Made by a program: the position numbers and the translations under genes. Shown here in pieces: positions 24,991 to 32,859 of a stretch of 64,000 nt of DNA; the stretch's first letter is position 1; the number at the start of each line of letters is the position of its first letter. Location: the NCBI GenBank assembly GCA_963716095.1, contig CAVQSV010000002.1:123659-187658 (forward strand), in the 5' to 3' direction. Under the pieces are notes generated by a model. The model was not told the origin of the DNA and searched no databases. It worked only from the letters and a program-made list of their open reading frames with translations. The DNA is from Sva-07 sp963716095. Its GTDB lineage: Bacteria; Actinomycetota; Acidimicrobiia; Acidimicrobiales; Ilumatobacteraceae.

Positions 24991-25017
24991 ATTCATTCTC
25001 AGTGTGTGAGAATGAAT
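24991..25017. promoter_or_regulatory. Operator palindrome at the start of the CDF transporter gene
   Basis: Perfect 11-bp arms ATTCATTCTCA (24991-25001) and TGAGAATGAAT (25007-25017) with spacer GTGTG. It ends two bases before the ATG at 25020 and covers a GAGAAT -10-like box (25008-25013). A metal-responsive repressor (ArsR/SmtB or Fur/Zur type) is likely; none is encoded here. Confidence 0.7.
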
Positions 25018-25019
25018 GC

Positions 25020-25952
25020 ATGGCCAGCGACCACGGGCATGATCACGGCACCGGCCTGGCGAGGGCCGGGCAACGGCACCGCGGCCGGCTGATCGCAGCG
25101 TTCGGGGTCATCGCCACATTCTTCGTGGTGCAGTTGGTGGCCGCCATTGCGACGAACTCGCTCGCGCTGCTGTCGGACGCCGGCCACATGCTCACCGACG
25201 TGATCGGCATCGGGATGGCCCTCGCTGCGATCAGCCTGGCCACCCGCTTCGAACAGCGAGGCTCCGCCGCCACGTCGCAGCACACGTTCGGGCTGTACCG
25301 CCTGGAGATCCTTGCCGCGTTCATGAACTCGCTGTTGCTGTTCGGCGTTGCGATCTGGGTGGTCATCGAAGCCGTTCGCCGCATCGGAAGCGATCCCGAG
25401 GTGCTCGGGGTACCCATGCTCGTCGTTGCCGTGGTCGGCCTGCTCGCCAATCTTGTTGCGTTCGCACTTCTGCGCGAGGGGGCCAAGGAGTCGGTGAACG
25501 TCGAGGGCGCCTACCTCGAAGTACTCGCCGACACCGTCGGCTCGGTCGGCGTGATCCTGGCGGCAGTGCTGCTGCAAGTGTTCGGATGGGTGTGGGTCGA
25601 CGCGGTCGCTGGTGTCCTCATCGGCGTCTGGATCCTGCCGCGAGCCTGGCGGCTCGGTCGTCGCGCTGTTCGGATCTTGCTCCAGGCAGCACCCGAACAC
25701 ATCGACCTCGATCAGCTCGCCGACGAACTCGGCGCGATCGGTGGTGTCGTCGACGTGCACGACGTCCACGTGTGGACGCTCACGTCCGACATGGATGCAG
25801 CTTCGGCCCACCTGGTGAGTGCACCAGGCGGCGACGCCCATGCCATTCTCGATGATGCACGTCGCTGCCTGGCCGAGCGTCACGGTGTCGTCCACGCCAC
25901 GTTCCAGGTCGAGCCCGTCGATCACGACGGATGCGACGACGTCACCTGGTGA
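25020..25952 (+). CDS. Cation diffusion facilitator (zinc/cadmium efflux), CzcD/ZitB-like
   Basis: A 310-residue transporter with a His-rich N-terminus (DHGHDHG) and six predicted helices. Helix II holds SLALLSDAGHMLTDV with the H-x3-D metal site. Helix V has EVLADTVGSVGVI, where the usual first His of the second H-x3-D pair is Glu. The C-terminal cytoplasmic domain has VHDVHVWTLTSD and ends with acidic VDHDGCDD. CDF proteins export divalent metals against protons. The upstream start used by a longer frame (25002) lies inside the operator, so ATG 25020 is chosen. An 11-bp palindrome covers the promoter, implying metal-responsive repression. Confidence 0.93.
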   Translation: MASDHGHDHGTGLARAGQRHRGRLIAAFGVIATFFVVQLVAAIATNSLALLSDAGHMLTDVIGIGMALAAISLATRFEQRGSAATSQHTFGLYRLEILAAFMNSLLLFGVAIWVVIEAVRRIGSDPEVLGVPMLVVAVVGLLANLVAFALLREGAKESVNVEGAYLEVLADTVGSVGVILAAVLLQVFGWVWVDAVAGVLIGVWILPRAWRLGRRAVRILLQAAPEHIDLDQLADELGAIGGVVDVHDVHVWTLTSDMDAASAHLVSAPGGDAHAILDDARRCLAERHGVVHATFQVEPVDHDGCDDVTW

Positions 25953-25995
25953 CCAGATCTTCTGCGGGAGCCGCCGACCTGCAAGACTCGTCGCC

Positions 25996-26424
25996 GTGAA
26001 GGCAGCACTGTTGGTCGAGAGCTTGACGGGGAACACGTGGACGGCAGCCGAGAAGGTGGCCGGCCTCCTGGCGCAGGAGCGCTGGACGATCACCGGCCTG
26101 TCGAAGGTGAAGCAGCCCGACTACGCATCGATCCAGCAGGCCGACCTCATTCTGGTGGGCACCTGGGTGCACGGAGCGTTTCTGTTCGGCCAAGCCCCGT
26201 GGGCGGTGTCGAACATCGCGAACCTGCCCACGATGCGCGGCAAGCGCGCAGCCGGCTTCTGCACGTTCGCGCTCGACCCCGGCAAGTCGCTCGACAAACT
26301 CGACCGCGCACTGGGCGACACCGGCGCGTACGTCATCGGCGGACTGGCGATGAGCCGCAGCAAGCTCGACCAGCACTCCGAGATCTTCGCCGAGCGTCTC
26401 GTCGACGCGATGGCGACCGGCTGA
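25996..26424 (+). CDS. Flavodoxin-like protein
   Basis: A 142-residue single-domain protein. The FMN phosphate loop is at the N-terminus (ALLVESLTGNTWTAAEKVAG; the S-x-T-G-N-T core is canonical). DLILVGTWVHGAFLF forms the second flavin loop and AAGFCTFALDPGKSLDKL the third strand region. It is probably an FMN electron carrier or quinone-reductase-like domain. The partner is unknown. It lies 43 bp behind the CDF gene on the same strand and may be read through from it. The GTG start is the only one consistent with the fold. Confidence 0.8.
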   Translation: MKAALLVESLTGNTWTAAEKVAGLLAQERWTITGLSKVKQPDYASIQQADLILVGTWVHGAFLFGQAPWAVSNIANLPTMRGKRAAGFCTFALDPGKSLDKLDRALGDTGAYVIGGLAMSRSKLDQHSEIFAERLVDAMATG

Positions 26425-26463
26425 GCGGCTGCTGATCGACGGCCGTCGCCACCCGAATGGGTG

Positions 26464-26991
26464 TCAGCCGGTGGTTGCCGACGTCTCGTTGGTGACGCTC
26501 GCGAGGTCGATGTACAGCACCCGCTGATTCTCGACCACGGGAAACACGCCCGAAGCGGGCGGCGAGAGATCGGCAACGTCGATCGTGTCTCCGTCGCAGT
26601 CGATGAAGTCGCGAGTGCCGATCACCTGCTCGACCGGACAGTCCGGGCGGTCGACCGGATAGGCGTAGAAGACCTGCCAGCCCCGGGTCGGGTCGTCGCC
26701 CTCGTGGTCGAGCACCAACGTGCGCTCGCCGGTGGTGGTGTTCAGGCCGGGGAAGATGATCGGGCCGTCCTCGGCCACGATCTGGGCAGCGCTCTGGGCC
26801 GATCCGACCTCGAAACGGCTGGGTGCGAGCCGATCGGTGACCTCGGCGCCACCGCGTGAGATCCAGGCGGCGATACCCCACGTCACCAGCGCCAGCACCA
26901 CGAAGAACGCAATGCCGCCGACGACCGGCACGATGGCGCGGGCGGCGGGCGACTTCAGTTTGAACGGTCGTCCTGCTGCGGCATTCGACAT
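26464..26991 (-). CDS. Hypothetical membrane-anchored protein
   Basis: A 175-residue protein. A short basic head (RPFKLKSPAARA) is followed by one helix (IVPVVGGIAFFVVLALVTWGI, about residues 20-40), so it should be inserted with the bulk outside. The external part contains SAAQIVAEDGPIIFPGLN, VFYAYPVDRPDCPVEQVIG and TRDFIDCDGDTI, with two Cys about 13 residues apart that may form a disulfide. It has the look of a small redox or Rieske-like exported domain, but no metal-binding pattern is complete. I do not recognise a family. It is divergent from sucC. Confidence 0.7.
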   Translation of the reverse strand: MSNAAAGRPFKLKSPAARAIVPVVGGIAFFVVLALVTWGIAAWISRGGAEVTDRLAPSRFEVGSAQSAAQIVAEDGPIIFPGLNTTTGERTLVLDHEGDDPTRGWQVFYAYPVDRPDCPVEQVIGTRDFIDCDGDTIDVADLSPPASGVFPVVENQRVLYIDLASVTNETSATTG

Positions 26992-27203
26992 CGCCCACAG
27001 TCTGCCGTGGAACTCGCTTCGACGGCGTCGGGGCCGGTCGGTTCGATGGGCCGACGGTCGTTTCGCTGCGATGCAACAACTTGCCCTATGGTCGCTGCTG
27101 GCAATCGGCCAGTGGCAGCGGTCGACGCTCGACCGCTCCGAACCCGACCGACCGCAGCGACGGTCGAACCCCGAGATGCAATCAGAAAGCGAGTGACCCC
27201 GAC

Positions 27204-28349
27204 GTGGACCTCTTCGAGTACCAGGGCAAGCAGTACTTCGCCCGCTACGACATTCCGGTGAGCCGAGGTGGCCCCGCCGACACCGTCGACGAGGCGGTGA
27301 AGGAGGCCAACCAGGCCGGCTACCCCGTGGTGGTCAAGGCGCAGGTGCAGGTCGGTGGCCGTGGCAAGGCCGGCGGCATCAAGCTCGCCGACACCGAAGC
27401 CGAGGTGCGTGAGCACGCCGGCAACATCCTCGGGATGGACATCAAGGGGCACGTCGTCAAGCGACTGTGGATCGAGCAGGCATCCGACATCGACGAGGAG
27501 TACTACGCGTCGTTCACCCTCGACCGCGCCGCCAAGAAGCACCTGCTGATGCTGTCGGCCGAAGGTGGTGTCGAGATCGAAGCGGTCGCCGAGTCGAACC
27601 CCGACGCGATCGTCAAGTTGCACATCGATCCCGTCGACGGCCTCGACGTTGCCACCGCACGCCAGGCGTGCGTCGACGCCAAGCTGCCCGAGCGAGCGCT
27701 CGACGGCGCCGCCGACATCCTCGTGAAGCTCTACCGCTGTTTCACCGAGGGCGACTGCGATCTCGCCGAGATCAACCCGCTGATCCTCAAGCCGACCGGC
27801 GAGGTACACGCACTCGACGCCAAGGTCACCCTCGACGAGAGCGCCGAGTTCCGCCACCCCGAGTGGGACGCGTTCCGCGGTCTCACCGAGATGGACGACC
27901 GCGAGAAGATGGCTGCCGAGAAGGGGCTGCAGTACATCGGCCTCGACGGCACCGTCGGCATCATCGCCAACGGCGCCGGCCTCGCGATGTCGACGCTCGA
28001 CGTCGTCAACCAGGTCGGCGGCTCCGCAGCGAACTTCCTCGACATCGGCGGCGGCGCCAACGCCGACGTGATGGCCGGTGCGCTCGAGGTGATCAACTTC
28101 GATGACGAGGTCCAGTCGATCCTGATCAACATCTTCGGCGGCATCACCCGCGGTGAAGAGGTCGCCAAGGGCATCGTCGAGGCGATGGGCCGCGTCGATC
28201 TGCGCGCGCCGATCGTGATCCGTCTCGACGGCACCAACGCCGAGGAGGGTCGCCAGATCCTGCTCGACGCCGGCATCCCCGCCGACAAACTCCAGTCCGA
28301 ACCCACCATGCTCGACGCCGCTCGGGCAGCCGTCGCGAAAGCGAAGTGA
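27204..28349 (+). CDS. sucC: Succinate-CoA ligase, beta subunit
   Basis: A 381-residue ATP-grasp enzyme subunit of the TCA cycle; with SucD it interconverts succinyl-CoA and succinate with nucleotide triphosphate formation. Landmarks are DLFEYQGKQYFARYDIPV at the start, VKAQVQVGGRGKAGGIKLA (nucleotide-binding), LAEINPLILKPTG (metal site), GLDGTVGIIANGAGLAM and NIFGGITRGEEVAKGI. The GTG at 27204 aligns with the family start. The stop is seven bases before sucD. No promoter could be assigned in the 212 bp divergent gap upstream. Confidence 0.96.
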   Translation: MDLFEYQGKQYFARYDIPVSRGGPADTVDEAVKEANQAGYPVVVKAQVQVGGRGKAGGIKLADTEAEVREHAGNILGMDIKGHVVKRLWIEQASDIDEEYYASFTLDRAAKKHLLMLSAEGGVEIEAVAESNPDAIVKLHIDPVDGLDVATARQACVDAKLPERALDGAADILVKLYRCFTEGDCDLAEINPLILKPTGEVHALDAKVTLDESAEFRHPEWDAFRGLTEMDDREKMAAEKGLQYIGLDGTVGIIANGAGLAMSTLDVVNQVGGSAANFLDIGGGANADVMAGALEVINFDDEVQSILINIFGGITRGEEVAKGIVEAMGRVDLRAPIVIRLDGTNAEEGRQILLDAGIPADKLQSEPTMLDAARAAVAKAK

Positions 28350-28356
28350 GAGAGCC

Positions 28357-29253
28357 ATGGCCATCTTCGTCAACGAGAACACCAAGGTCATCGTCCAAGG
28401 TCTGACCGGCGGTCAGGGCAAGTACCACGGGCTCCGCAACCGCGACTACGGCACCCAGATCGTGGCCGGTGTCACCCCCGGCAAGGCCGGCCAGGACGTC
28501 GACGGCGTCCCGATCTACGACAGCGTCGCTGATGCTGTCGCCGCCACCGGCGCCACGGCATCGTTCGTGGCGGTGCCGCCGAAGTTCGCATCCGACGCGA
28601 TCCTCGAGGCCGCGGCAGCGGGCATCGAGTTCGTGGTGTGCATCACCGAGGGCATCCCGGCCCAGGACGAGGCCAAGGCCTACAACCTCCTGGTCCGCAA
28701 CCATCCCAACACGCGCCTGCTCGGCCCGAACTGCCCCGGCATCATCAGCCCCGGCAAGTGCAACATCGGCATCACCGCCGGTGAGATCGCCCAGGCGCCG
28801 TCGCCCGACGGCCCGAACGTCGGCATCGTCAGCCGGTCGGGCACGCTCACCTACCAGGCGCTCTACGAGCTCAAGCAGAAGGGGATCGGGGTGTCGTCGT
28901 GTGTCGGCATCGGCGGCGACCCCGTTCCCGGCACCAACTTCATCGACTGCCTCGCCGAGTTCCAGGCCGATCCGGAGACGCACGCGATCATGATGATCGG
29001 CGAGATCGGTGGTTCGGCCGAGGAAGAGGCGGCCGAGTTCATCAAGGCCAACGTCACCAAACCGATGAGCGCCTACATCGCAGGCGTCACGGCGCCGGCC
29101 GGCAAGAAGATGGGCCATGCCGGCGCCATCGTGTCCGGTGGCAAGGGCACGGCCCAGGGCAAGATGGACGCACTCGGTGCCGCCGGTGTGAAGGTCGGGC
29201 TCAACCCGACCGAAGCCGGCGAACTGATGGCCGAGATCGTCGCCGGTCTCTGA
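28357..29253 (+). CDS. sucD: Succinate-CoA ligase, alpha subunit
   Basis: A 298-residue subunit that binds CoA and carries the phosphohistidine. It shows VIVQGLTGGQGKYHGL (CoA site), GVTPGKAGQDVDGVP, LGPNCPGIISPGKCNIGI, VGIVSRSGTLTYQ and GKKMGHAGAIVSGGKGTA with the phosphorylated His at about residue 254. Length is normal. It forms an operon with sucC. A near-perfect long palindrome begins 13 bases after the stop, between this gene and a convergent gene. Confidence 0.96.
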   Translation: MAIFVNENTKVIVQGLTGGQGKYHGLRNRDYGTQIVAGVTPGKAGQDVDGVPIYDSVADAVAATGATASFVAVPPKFASDAILEAAAAGIEFVVCITEGIPAQDEAKAYNLLVRNHPNTRLLGPNCPGIISPGKCNIGITAGEIAQAPSPDGPNVGIVSRSGTLTYQALYELKQKGIGVSSCVGIGGDPVPGTNFIDCLAEFQADPETHAIMMIGEIGGSAEEEAAEFIKANVTKPMSAYIAGVTAPAGKKMGHAGAIVSGGKGTAQGKMDALGAAGVKVGLNPTEAGELMAEIVAGL

Positions 29254-29265
29254 TCATTCCGTTCT

Positions 29266-29304
29266 CGTGAACAACTTCACCTCTCAGAGGTGAAGTTGTT
29301 CACG
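29266..29304. repeat. Palindrome family B, copy 2 (perfect)
   Basis: A perfect 39-base palindrome: 19-base arms around a central C, with core ACCTCT-C-AGAGGT. It lies between convergent sucD and the AbiEi/DUF559-like gene, so it may terminate both, but no T-run follows. Confidence 0.9.
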
Positions 29305-29312
29305 AAGTCGGC

Positions 29313-30248
29313 TCAGGCTGCGGCAACCGTCGACACGCGCTGACGGTGCAGCGCCACGAGTTGGTCGATCACCGCAGCGAAGTCCTCGCTGAGTTCTTGA
29401 TCGGTGACGCGCTCGACCTGCCATCCGATCAAGCGAGCGCGACGGTCGCGGGACTTGTCGTATTGAGCGTCGAGGCGTCCGCCGTGCCACTCGACGTGGT
29501 CGATCTCGAGCGCCCACCTGATGCCAGGATCGGCACCGTCGGGGTGGATGAGGGCGCCGTCAGGGAGTCGAAGGGGGTGCTGTCGAACGAGGACGATTCC
29601 ACGTGCCTCGAGTGCCTTGAGCACGCGCAGTTCGAGTGCGGAGCCGGCTGGCTTCTGCCAATCGGCCCGTTGTGCCATCACGCGCTTGACTCGGGCGAGT
29701 CCCGGGCGACCTCTGGATTGCAGCCGTCTGGCCACTCGCCACAGCGTGGGCAGCGTTGCGTGCTTGTCGAGCACCCACTCGGTCAGACGTTCGAAGCGAT
29801 CATCGTCGACGTCGCGTGCACAGTCGAACCAGGTGCGGGGCGGGCTGGCGATGCAGATGCCGTCGTCGCGTTGGACGCGATCTTCGTCGTCGAGCACGTT
29901 CGTACGCCTCAGCACCACGCCGCGAGCGAGCGGTGTTCGATCGTGGGCGACGAGGACGATCGGCTGGTCCGTTCGTCGGACGTGTCGGGCACCCCAGAGG
30001 CGGGCGGCGGCCGTGCCGGTGATGGTCGCCTCGGAATCGGCGGCGCACGCAGCCACGCAACGCGCTTCGAAGGTGTCGGGCGATGTCGGCATGCGGTAGA
30101 CGCCGTTGTGAACTCGGGTGATCGCGCCTCGCTCGGAAGCACGATCGATTTCCCGACGTGAGAACCCGTCCGCCAGCAATTCCGCGCGCGTGACGATGCC
30201 GTGCCGCTGGACGATGTGGGAAACCAGTGCGTGTGACAACTGGACCAT
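29313..30248 (-). CDS. AbiEi-like winged-helix plus DUF559/VSR-like nuclease-fold protein
   Basis: A 311-residue protein. The N-terminus (IVQRHGIVTRAELLADGFSR, then VHNGVYRMP) is the winged helix found in AbiEi-type antitoxins and similar actinobacterial proteins. The C-terminal part, from about residue 215, matches DUF559-like PD-(D/E)xK folds: LVRQHPLRLPDG, IRWALEIDHVEWHGG and LIGWQVERVTDQEL, with E-x-D as likely metal ligands. Such proteins are common and mostly uncharacterised; some look defence-linked. The ATG at 30248 has a clear ribosome-binding site (GGAGG). It is flanked on both sides by family B palindromes. No toxin partner is adjacent. Confidence 0.75.
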   Translation of the reverse strand: MVQLSHALVSHIVQRHGIVTRAELLADGFSRREIDRASERGAITRVHNGVYRMPTSPDTFEARCVAACAADSEATITGTAAARLWGARHVRRTDQPIVLVAHDRTPLARGVVLRRTNVLDDEDRVQRDDGICIASPPRTWFDCARDVDDDRFERLTEWVLDKHATLPTLWRVARRLQSRGRPGLARVKRVMAQRADWQKPAGSALELRVLKALEARGIVLVRQHPLRLPDGALIHPDGADPGIRWALEIDHVEWHGGRLDAQYDKSRDRRARLIGWQVERVTDQELSEDFAAVIDQLVALHRQRVSTVAAA

Positions 30249-30353
30249 GCAGACCTCCGAGAACCGAATGATGGATTCGGGCCGACGTGGGCCGATCTGG
30301 AGTCCCTCCGCCCGCGACGCTACCGATCTGGCCGCACCGGTCCTCGCCCTCCC

Positions 30354-30404
30354 CGTTCTCGTGAACAACTTCACCTCTCAGAGGTGAAGTAGTTCACGAG
30401 AACG
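30354..30404. repeat. Palindrome family B, copy 3 (one mismatch)
   Basis: 25-base arms around a central C pair with one mismatch (T/A at the eleventh base of the right arm). It lies between two divergent gene starts, so it cannot be a terminator for either. Confidence 0.9.
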
Positions 30405-30440
30405 AAACGGGTGGTGATGGTCGAGGATCGCAGTTGCGGG

Positions 30441-30446
30441 TACGGT
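30441..30446 (+). promoter_or_regulatory. Leaderless -10 box of the ATP-grasp gene
   Basis: TACGGT is followed by eight bases and the GTG at 30455. It supports that start over an in-frame TTG at 30434. Confidence 0.5.
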
Positions 30447-30454
30447 CGGCAATC

Positions 30455-31912
30455 GTGGACGAACTACTCGAGGACGACGGGAGCCCTCGGCCCATTGGGA
30501 ACGACCTGATCGAACTCGTGCATCGCCTCGGGATCGACGAAGTGCGCGAGCGTCAGCGGGTCTCCGATCTCGAGATCCTCACCATGGGCATTTCGTTCAC
30601 CGTGTACTCCGACGGGCAGAACATCGACCGAGCCTGGCCCTTCGACATCATCCCGCGGCTGATCGACGGCAACGAGTGGAGCGTCGTCGAGCGCGGACTC
30701 GCGCAGCGGCTGCGGGCGCTCAACCACTTCATCGACGACATCTACAACGACCGCCGCATCATCGCCGACGGGGTCTTCCCCGCTGACCTCCTCGACGACT
30801 CGGCCAACTACCGGCCGGAATGCCAGGGGGTGCACCCCAAGTTCGGCGTGTGGGCGCACATCTCGGGCTCGGATCTCGTGCGCGCCGGTGACGGTCAGCT
30901 CTACGTCCTCGAGGACAATCTGCGGGTCCCGTCGGGCGTCAGCTACGTGCTGGAGAACCGCGGTGTCGCCAAGCGAACCTTCCCCGAGTTGTTCGAGCGG
31001 TATCGCATCCGTCCGGTCGACGCGTACACCGACGAACTGAACCGGCTGTTGTCGTCGCTCGCCCCGGATGACCGGCACGACCCGACGATCGTGGTGCTCA
31101 CGCCGGGCATCTTCAACTCCGCCTACTTCGAGCATTCGTTCCTTGCTCAACGCATCGGCGCTGAACTGGTCGAGGGCCAGGACCTCGTCGTCGGTGATGA
31201 CGACTGTGTGTACATGAAGACGATCCAGGGGCTCGAACGCGTCGACGTGATCTATCGGCGCATCGACGACCTGTTCCTCGATCCCGAGGTCTTCGACCCC
31301 GAGTCGATGCTCGGCGTGGCCGGCCTGATGCGCGCCTGGAAGGCGGGCAACGTCGGTATCGCCAACGCTCCGGGTGCGGGCGTCGCAGACGACAAGGTCG
31401 TGTATGCCTGGGTGCCCGACATGATTCGTTACTACCTCGGTGAGGAGCCGCTGATCCCCAACGTCCCGACGTATCGGTGCATGTACGGCGATGAACTCGA
31501 GCACGTCCTCGCGAATCTCGGCGACCTCGTGCTCAAGCCGGCCAATGAGAGCGGCGGGTACGGGATCCTGATCGGCAATCGGGCGACCGCTGACGAGCTC
31601 GACGAGGCCGCCGAAGCGATCCGCGCCGATCCGCGCAACTGGGTCGCCCAGCCGATCCTCGAACTGTCGACCGCCCCGACCCTCGTCGAGGACGGCATCG
31701 AGCCGAGACATCTCGACTTACGGCCGTTCATTCTGACCGGAAAGGGCAGCTACGTCACGGCCGGTGGATTGACGCGGGTGGCGCTCACGAAGGGTTCGCT
31801 GATCGTGAATTCGTCGCAGGGCGGCGGCTCGAAAGACACCTGGATCGTCGACGTGAGCCAAGCAGCAGCTCATCAGCCCGTGCAGGACCAATCGCAGGGT
31901 GTGGTCGGCTGA
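30455..31912 (+). CDS. Circularly permuted ATP-grasp protein (DUF404/DUF407)
   Basis: About 485 residues. The family's conserved blocks are all present: HPKFGVWAHISGSDLVRAGD, LYVLEDNLRVPSGVSYVLEN, VVLTPGIFNSAYFEHSFLA, LERVDVIYRRIDDLFLDP, GVADDKVVYAWVPDMI and the ATP-binding LKPANESGGYGILIG. It should form a peptide-like amide bond on an unknown substrate, as proposed for this class of amidoligases. It starts a run of alpha-E, a second ATP-grasp fused to alpha-E, and a transglutaminase, with overlapping or closely spaced genes. This is the gene set usually seen beside the Anbu peptidase. The start is uncertain (GTG 30455 or TTG 30434). Confidence 0.92.
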   Translation: MDELLEDDGSPRPIGNDLIELVHRLGIDEVRERQRVSDLEILTMGISFTVYSDGQNIDRAWPFDIIPRLIDGNEWSVVERGLAQRLRALNHFIDDIYNDRRIIADGVFPADLLDDSANYRPECQGVHPKFGVWAHISGSDLVRAGDGQLYVLEDNLRVPSGVSYVLENRGVAKRTFPELFERYRIRPVDAYTDELNRLLSSLAPDDRHDPTIVVLTPGIFNSAYFEHSFLAQRIGAELVEGQDLVVGDDDCVYMKTIQGLERVDVIYRRIDDLFLDPEVFDPESMLGVAGLMRAWKAGNVGIANAPGAGVADDKVVYAWVPDMIRYYLGEEPLIPNVPTYRCMYGDELEHVLANLGDLVLKPANESGGYGILIGNRATADELDEAAEAIRADPRNWVAQPILELSTAPTLVEDGIEPRHLDLRPFILTGKGSYVTAGGLTRVALTKGSLIVNSSQGGGSKDTWIVDVSQAAAHQPVQDQSQGVVG

Positions 31913-32838
31913 TGGCGCTGTTGTCGCGGGTGGCCGACCGCATGTACTGGGCCGCTCGATATGTCGAACGGGCCGAGGACTCCGCCCGCGTGTTGCGGGC
32001 CTACGGTGACGTGCTGGCCGACCTGCCGACGTCGTCGACGCGGTGGAGTCCCCTCGTGAGCATCTCCGGCAGCGACGTGAAACTGCCGGCGCTGGTCGGT
32101 TCCGATGAGGGCCAGGTCGCTCAGTTCCTGATCGCTGATCGCGATCATCCGAACAGCATCGTCAATGCGGTCGAGCAGTGCCGCGAGAACCTGCGAACCT
32201 GTCGCGAGGTGCTGCCTCGCGAGGCGTGGCAGACCGTCAACGATCTGTCGATCTACGTGCGCGGTGCGGCCGTCACGTCGATCGATCGGCGGCGCCGCGA
32301 CCGTTTCCTGTCCCGGGTGATCGACGAGAGCCGGCGCCTCGACGGGGTGATGATCTCCACGATGACCCGCGACGAGGTGTTCGAGATGTGGAGACTCGGC
32401 CGCTACATCGAACGCGCCGACATGACGACGCGTGTGCTCGGCGTGCGCGCGGCGGCACTCCTGGCGCAACCGCCGGGATCGGTCGACGAGTTCGCCGAGG
32501 TGCAGTGGATGGGCGTGCTGCGGTCGCTGTCGGCCTTGCAGATGTATCAGCGAGCCACACGAGGTCACATCGATGGGCCGAGCGTCGTTCGTTTCCTGCT
32601 GTTCGACCACCGGTTCCCGCGGTCGGTCGCCGGCTGTCTCGCAGAGATGCGAACCTCCATCCTGCGTCTGCCCGAGTACTCGAACGTGCTCGGAGCGGTC
32701 GAGGCCGTCGATCGCCAACTCCGTCGGAGCCGCCCCGCCGCCGACGACGGCGCCGTGCTCGATGCGGCGATGGATGAAGTGCAGAGTGCACTCGCCCGCT
32801 TGAGCACCGTGATGTACGAGCAGTACGTCGTTCACTGA
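31912..32838 (+). CDS. Alpha-E domain protein (DUF403)
   Basis: A 308-residue all-helical protein. It starts LSRVADRMYWAARYVERAED, the typical alpha-E opening in which the RYxERAE helix recurs (MWRLGRYIERADMTTRVL). It also has FLLFDHRFPRSVAGCLAEM. Alpha-E proteins accompany circularly permuted ATP-grasp enzymes and are thought to bind or scaffold their peptide substrate. The exact role is unknown. The ATG overlaps the stop of the ATP-grasp gene by one base (TGATG), so the two products are likely made in fixed ratio. Confidence 0.92.
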   Translation: MALLSRVADRMYWAARYVERAEDSARVLRAYGDVLADLPTSSTRWSPLVSISGSDVKLPALVGSDEGQVAQFLIADRDHPNSIVNAVEQCRENLRTCREVLPREAWQTVNDLSIYVRGAAVTSIDRRRRDRFLSRVIDESRRLDGVMISTMTRDEVFEMWRLGRYIERADMTTRVLGVRAAALLAQPPGSVDEFAEVQWMGVLRSLSALQMYQRATRGHIDGPSVVRFLLFDHRFPRSVAGCLAEMRTSILRLPEYSNVLGAVEAVDRQLRRSRPAADDGAVLDAAMDEVQSALARLSTVMYEQYVVH

Positions 32839-32859
32839 CCGAGCCGTGCAAGACCGACG

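Noticed and set aside
23300..25021. 573-residue minus-strand frame opposite CopC-CopD
   Set aside because: It is a shadow frame of a clear membrane protein gene, rich in Arg, Asp and His and without domains.
30354..30404. Long hairpin considered as a terminator
   Set aside because: It lies between two divergent gene starts, so no transcript ends there; listed as a repeat instead.
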